DNA from: Amorphochlora amoebiformis
Taxonomy: Eukaryota > Cercozoa > Chlorarachniophyceae
Assembly: GCA_054601695.1 (NCBI GenBank)
Contig: BAAHQB010000344.1
Location: 109,016 to 173,015 of the forward strand
DNA length: 64,000 nt
Reading direction: 5' to 3'
The position numbers and the translations under genes are program-made. Shown piece after piece: positions 1 through 64,000 of the stretch; the stretch's first letter is position 1; every line of letters starts with the position of its first letter. The notes below the pieces were generated by a model. The model had not been told where the DNA came from and did not search any database. It saw only the letters and a program-made list of their open reading frames with translations.

Positions 1-200
<200 letters not shown>

Positions 201-201
201 C

Positions 202-40389
<40,188 letters not shown>

Positions 40390-40873
40390 GGCTCAGGTAC
40401 TGTGGATATATGTCCTGTGAGGGCCTTTCTGTGCGATTATACAACGGCTTGAGGTAAAAACGAAGAGGGGATGAGAGATTCTGGAAGAATGATTGTTAGT
40501 CGACGGTCGTTTTCGCGGGAAAAAAATTAATATTTTGCGGTAGAATTCTGAGGGCCGCTAAATGACATTACTTCATCTTTTATACCTGTAGTCAGCCTTC
40601 GAAAAAAGGCTTCTCCTTGATACGAATTCGCCCTCGTAGGGCTTGAAGGGTCGCGAAGGTCGACAAGAGAATACGAAATCTCAGGCCGCGTTTTTATTTC
40701 TAGCCGGGTTCCGAGGGCACGTGTCTTGGTTGATTAAAATTCGACCATATATCAATATATTTGGATCGAGATAACTCGATATGTATTCTTGAATAAATAC
40801 CGGCAGCAACGGATAACAGTCGGATGCATCTTCAGAATCTCCAAGAATCTCCAAGAATCTCGCGGCCGACCCG
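40390..40873. promoter_or_regulatory. Short intergenic region between divergent start codons
   Basis: Only 484 bp separate the ATG of the USP32-like gene (minus) and the ATG of the TOM1-like gene (plus), so both promoters and 5' UTRs must lie here. It is free of (TA)n. It contains TTTTCGCGGGAAAAAA at 40510-40525, which resembles an E2F-type site, and GAATCTCCAAGAATCTCCAA just before the TOM1-like ATG. Both assignments are by eye. Confidence 0.6.
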
Positions 40874-50885
<10,012 letters not shown>

Positions 50886-51106
50886 ACCTCTCTTTTATCT
50901 TTATCCTCTTGTAAGGTTTCAATTTTTTTTTGTTTTTTCAATTTTCAAATTTTCAAATTTGAATTTTAGTTTGGTGAGGAAGATGCATGTTTTATAAAAA
51001 ATGGTAGTCAATTGGCTTGATCTATCTTACTGTGGGTACATAGGTAGTATTGGTCCAGTTGATTTTATGTGTTCATGTACATGCATTATTCGTATATGTA
51101 TATATG

Positions 51107-51137
<31 letters not shown>

Positions 51138-51947
51138 GTATACACACATAATATATATATATATACATATATATATATAAATATATATAAAGAAAACACC
51201 TATATATAATATGTGTCTGCTAGATATATGTATATGCATGTAATATATTCCAGCTGCAGGTCCTCAGCTGTGTTGCTTTCTAGGCTTTAAATTTGCCTGC
51301 AGCTTACAGTTACACGAAATCATAAATCTAGAAAAATCTGATGAATTCTTATCTAGATTATTTCTCGTATTAGTGTATCTGGCTATCATTTAGAGTCTAT
51401 AGTGGCCTAGAGAACAGAGCGTTTTGTCATGTGCATTTAATCGATCATTATCATGGCAGAAAATTACTCAGCAACCTTTCTTGGAAACTCTCATGATACA
51501 TGCCACTAGTAATGTTTTCCTTTTCAAAAAGTCATTGGTCTAGGACTAGATAGCTAGATAGTCCTAGACTCAGTGGACTTACTGTATCTCGTAAAGACTA
51601 GAAGTATATATTTACTAGATCTAGTACTCATATCTGGATGAGTAGTGAAGAGATATGCTGCATGGCAACTTAATTATCCTTAGGTCCCTAGCTAATAACA
51701 ATATCTGGAATATCCTAGGTCCTTAATAACATTATCTAAAATATCCTAGTTACAGACTAGATGATCTTGTATGATTCCATATACTACTAGTATAATACCA
51801 AGATACGTACCTAGCGTACAGGCTTAAGCTAGTTAAATTGAAGCCCAATCACGCTTCTAGACTCTATAGACAAGACTAACTGCTATGGATGTTCAATCCA
51901 CTGGATCCAATCAATAAACGTCCGGATTGCATATTTAGCCCGCACAG
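50886..51947. other. Convergent intergenic region
   Basis: Lies between the stops of the TOM1-like gene (plus) and the hydrolase gene (minus). It is mostly non-repetitive, with a T-rich stretch at 50922-50965 that may belong to the TOM1-like 3' UTR. (TA)n is limited to 51110-51200. CTAG is frequent at 51540-51870. No exon was recognised. Confidence 0.6.
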
Positions 51948-57356
<5,409 letters not shown>

Positions 57357-57889
57357 TTTCTCCTGACAATGTTCTTACGATAAGCAAGTCGACAAGGAGA
57401 CATCTTTCCTGGTGTTTGTGGTACTAAGCTATGATAAATCTCTTGCACTGTTCGTCACAACACGACCATGCACACGGCCAGCGGATATATGTGCTCTCAC
57501 CTTGAGGCCGTACACATGCTCACGGATCTGAGTACGCGTCTGCAGTGCCTTCAACAGATGGATATCCACTGTTTTCGCTTCTTTTGGTCGAAAACCGCTA
57601 TGTGTACGGTTTTGTGAACCAGATTACACGACACGCCAATGTACCGGAACATACACGCTCTTCATTCTTGCTGTCTCCCTCTCCCCCCACCCACCCCTTC
57701 ACCTGGATATCTCACCCGGTCCGGTTTGAAATGGCCGAAGAAATCGGGAAAGTAAGAAGAATTTGTCGGATGATAATTGACACGTGTCTACGTACCAGAC
57801 GTCACGTGTCAAAGTCCGTCCCCCCCCTCTCCCGCGCACTCTGCCCTCCCTATTTTAAGCGCGATTTTTTCGAAGCTGGAGCGTCGTTT
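57357..57889. promoter_or_regulatory. Divergent intergenic region between hydrolase and MGQICC gene
   Basis: 533 bp, non-repetitive and comparatively GC-rich, separating two start codons that point away from each other. It has CACGTGTC at 57781-57788 and again at 57804-57811, and a C-rich tract at 57822-57840. The longer open frame from 57545 continues into the MGQICC gene, so an upstream start cannot be excluded. Confidence 0.55.
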
Positions 57890-60698
<2,809 letters not shown>

Positions 60699-60750
60699 GG
60701 TATCACTATTGAATATATCATTTACATATATAACACCATCTAAATGTACA

Positions 60751-60795
<45 letters not shown>

Positions 60796-60813
60796 ACAAA
60801 TATATATAGATAT

Positions 60814-61268
60814 TGTTAGCACAACCGTAGTCCTGGCGTTGGTATTAGAAAATGGTAGTCGAAGATTAGGTTCGATTAAAGCCAGTTTGGATTATGACCA
60901 ATGATGAACGGAAACTCTCAGGCAGTTCCTTCAAGAAATTTCCAGGAACGTTCGTTCTAACATCTCGGACACACTCGAGCTTCGGAAAAGTTCTGGAAGC
61001 ATGACATGCCGTGACGTCACGTCCTGTCACATAACACTCGGAAGCCCCGTTACTACAGGGAACTACCTGTCACTGCCGGGTACTGCCGGTTACTGCCGGG
61101 TACTGCCGGTTACTGCCAGATGAGACGATCTCCAAGAATCTCCGGAATCTCCGGAATCTCCATCGATCTCCAGCTATCTGTAGTTTTCATACAGCTATAG
61201 TTCAACACGCTATCGATATCTACTCTTCCAACAGCGTCCCCTCATGTTATTTATATTGTTGCTTTAAC

Positions 61269-61269
<1 letters not shown>
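60814..61269. mobile_element. Solo-LTR-like element, family 1, copy b (456 bp)
   Basis: Begins TGTTAGCAC and ends TTTAACA, with the same internal order as 33941-34301: TGCCGTGACGTCACG, CGGGTACTGC units, then CGATCTCC and GAATCTCC units. Diverged in the first half. It lies between the MGQICC gene and the orphan exons. Confidence 0.72.
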
Positions 61270-61311
<42 letters not shown>

Positions 61312-61313
61312 GT

Positions 61314-61344
<31 letters not shown>

Positions 61345-61427
61345 ATACATATAAAAATATGTTTAGAGAGAGAGAGATTTAGATATATGTACATACACAT
61401 ATATAGGTATATATACTAGATATATGC

Positions 61428-61471
<44 letters not shown>

Positions 61472-61555
61472 GCATATATATATATATATATGTATACATA
61501 TACATCTATATATGTATTATATATATTTAATATACATATACATCCAGCCCTACAC

Positions 61556-61688
61556 CAAGTCGCCCAGCCAACCCCCCCATTTGACAATCTCTCTATACAT
61601 ATACATATATAATACACAATATATACATTACATATATATACACATATATATATATATATATGTAAACAAATATATATATATATATATA

Positions 61689-61784
<96 letters not shown>

Positions 61785-61884
61785 GCTCTTCACCAGCATC
61801 CCCCGTCATAACAATCCCCAATCTACCCTCCCTTCGAAAGCTTTTAATATTCTCCCAACAGCCTATAACCGCCACATGGGAAGA
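61556..61884 (-). CDS. Two joined exons of an unidentified protein
   Basis: Exons 61794-61884 and 61556-61592 join in phase and read [17 protein letters not shown], then [20 protein letters not shown]. No family is recognised. The exon before and the end of the gene are not found, and a solo LTR follows downstream. The link to the block at 62155-62344 is uncertain because phases do not match. Confidence 0.5.
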
Positions 61885-62066
61885 CTAACTGTATAATAAT
61901 ACTTCAGGTATATTGTATGTGTGTATACGTATATGGGATGGTAATATACATGTCACATATGTAGATTTATATACATATAGATATATTAATATATATATAT
62001 ATACATATATATATGTACATATATATATATATATACATATATGTATGTGTGTGTGTATAATATATT

Positions 62067-62121
<55 letters not shown>

Positions 62122-62154
62122 TCCATCCAGTATATACATCTACGTACATAAATC

Positions 62155-62344
62155 TCACAACGTAATCCCCATCAGACCGGATGAGCTGTACAATAAGTGT
62201 CGATAAGAAGTTGTACTATACTGCCGGAATTCGGCACCGTCATAAATAAATGCATGCGCGTGAGAACATTCGTCGACGTCGGGCCTATTCAAGATAGCCT
62301 CGACAGGCGTCCGAGTAGATCTAGACAGAACCTTCAAGGTCACG
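62155..62344 (-). CDS. Unidentified coding block with strong acceptor
   Basis: A good acceptor (acttgccgcag) precedes 63 open codons, containing [20 protein letters not shown] and [20 protein letters not shown], ending in TGA. A gtgaga just before the stop could be a donor instead. The base composition is that of the other exons here. No start exon was found in 62345-62777. Confidence 0.5.
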
Positions 62345-62777
62345 CTGCGGCAAGTTAATTGTCAGTACATAATATCGTATCTATTAGTTATATTTTCACT
62401 ATTTACACATATGTATATGTAATATTATAGTTATATGTTCCAGATGTTTAGATCTAATTAACTTTGACTGCCAACGCTGGTAGCTGGTAACTAGTTTTTA
62501 AGTTAGTAAACTTTTATCTAATTTATCTCTACATAATCTTTAGCTAAATCTAGATAATTGATGTGACATCACATCCTACGTAGGACTACACTTCATCGCA
62601 TAGGTCTAGTATATTTCTAATAGTATTTCTAGTATTTAACTAGCTCAAACCTTTAAACACGGATATTAGTAGTAGTGTTTTCTAGTATTTGCTGGTAAGA
62701 TTCTAATTAAGTTAACTCCTGAAACTAGAGAAACTTGACGGTCACAGCTGGGTCTAAACGGACAACTACTAGAACTA
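62345..62777. other. Unique AT-rich intergenic or intron sequence
   Basis: About 430 bp of non-microsatellite sequence with frequent CTAG and TTAGAT words, like 51540-51870. No exon or RNA gene was recognised. Confidence 0.5.
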
Positions 62778-63469
62778 TTAACGATTGAACTGAGCCAACT
62801 TGCCCTCTTCCTCGAGGACGTCTGGCTCCGCACTCGATTGCGAGAGGTCAACGTCGGGGTGAGCGTACACGACATTGACCCCACATCTAGAATGATTAAA
62901 ATTATCGCGCTTTCTTAAGGTCACTGTGTGGCCTTGGAATTGGATGGTTTTGAGTTTGCTGACGGTTCGGACGCTGTCGTTGTTGAAGAAGACTACAAAT
63001 AGGTTTTCGACGCCGATTGTGCTTTCGAGGCCCCTATATGTACATGTGTAATATACTAATTGAACCAGAATTGTTACATGTAAGGAAAATTTCGCATATT
63101 TAGCATGTGTATGTATTCACATAATATATATGTATGTATGTGTGTATGTGTATATTTACATTTGTAAAATACATACATATATATATGTGTATGTATATAT
63201 ATATTTCCGTTTATATGTATATATATATATATGTATATATATATGTGTTATGTGTCTATATATATAAATATGTTAATATTATCATTATTATTGTTATTAT
63301 TACTATTATTATTTTCATTATATATATATATATATATGTATATATGCATGACTGTGTGTGATATATGTATATATATATATCTACACATGTTTAATATGTG
63401 CATGTATGCATATATATGTGTGTGTATATATTTGTATGCACACACATACATATATATGTATATATTGTA

Positions 63470-63507
<38 letters not shown>

Positions 63508-63584
63508 AATGTTCCTTTTGATATTACATACGTGCCTGGATGTACGAATTCATATTATAACTACATATATATATATATGTATAC

Positions 63585-63616
<32 letters not shown>

Positions 63617-64000
63617 TATATACTATACACATATATAGTGTATATGCATACATACATACATGTAATACTTTCGAAAATCATTCACATACATACATACATG
63701 CACACATATACAAACAAACACACATATACATACATATACATGTACGTATTTCAATACACATCCACACAAACACACACAAACACACACAAACACACACAAA
63801 CACACACACACACACACACAAGCCAACTTACATCGAACAATCCTTTAATGTCTCCCCCTTAACGGCCGTCCGACAGACATACTTAACCTTATCCCCCAAG
63901 GCTTTTTCTTCCAGTATTCCGACCAGATCTTTGAACTTACAATCTCTCGGAAAATTCCTCACGATGAGAGAGGAGGTCTTATTTGAGAACTCGACGTGAA
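62778..64000 (-). CDS. RRM-type RNA-binding protein, C-terminal part, cut by the window edge
   Basis: Exon 63832-64000 (partial) and terminal exon 62778-63033 join in phase (AT then G) and end at TAA. The reading [65 protein letters not shown] has the strand and helix order of an RNA recognition motif, with VRNFP as an RNP2-like strand and NLFVVFF as an RNP1-like strand that lacks the usual GF/YxF pattern. A tail of about 35 residues follows ([14 protein letters not shown]). The domain call is by pattern. The intron between them holds (TA)n, (CA)n and a (TTA)n tract. Confidence 0.65.

Overview
The window looks like an intron-rich nuclear genome in which almost every intron is (TA)n microsatellite and coding sequence survives as short islands, mostly 30-120 nt, at the edges of the repeats. 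The supporting facts are GT-AG boundaries with matching phase at almost every junction, domain families found only in eukaryotes, solo LTRs, and interstitial TTAGGG/CCCTAA arrays. I cannot name the lineage. A flagellate, alga or other protist with TTAGGG-type repeats is a guess. All gene structures below were assembled by hand from splice phase and family knowledge, and no alignment was run.

Layout. (1) Positions 202-40389, minus strand: one very long gene for a USP32-like ubiquitin-specific protease, complete at its N-terminus and running off the left edge before the His box. It has about 72 exon blocks, roughly 3.9 kb of coding sequence in 40 kb. Domain order is MG start, EF-hand region, DUSP, ubiquitin-like, catalytic Cys box, catalytic core. 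A chromo-barrel/Tudor-knot-like domain lies inside the catalytic region. (2) 40874-50885, plus: a complete THH1/TOM1/TOM3-like seven-helix membrane protein, 14 exons, 393 aa. It is divergent from gene 1 with a 484 bp gap. (3) 51948-57356, minus: a complete TEX30/KANL3-like alpha/beta hydrolase, 9 exons, 255 aa. (4) 57890-60698, plus: a small protein starting MGQICC, 7 exons, divergent from gene 3. (5) 61556-62344, minus: orphan exons of an unidentified gene. (6) 62778-64000, minus: the 3' end of an RRM-type protein, cut by the right edge.

The most unusual signal is that many exons have decayed partial copies of themselves, with their splice sites, in the adjoining introns. Copy number ranges from one to about seven, including a perfect 158 bp exon duplication and arrays of five to eight units. 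Introns also hold telomere-like arrays touching splice sites, purine tracts, (CG)n blocks and minisatellites. Two solo-LTR families sit in introns or intergenic DNA.

Functionally, the first gene would remove ubiquitin and be membrane-targeted and calcium-responsive if it behaves like USP32. The second would be a multi-pass membrane protein and the third a small hydrolase. Nothing shows that the genes act in one pathway. They are ordinary neighbours arranged as two divergent pairs.
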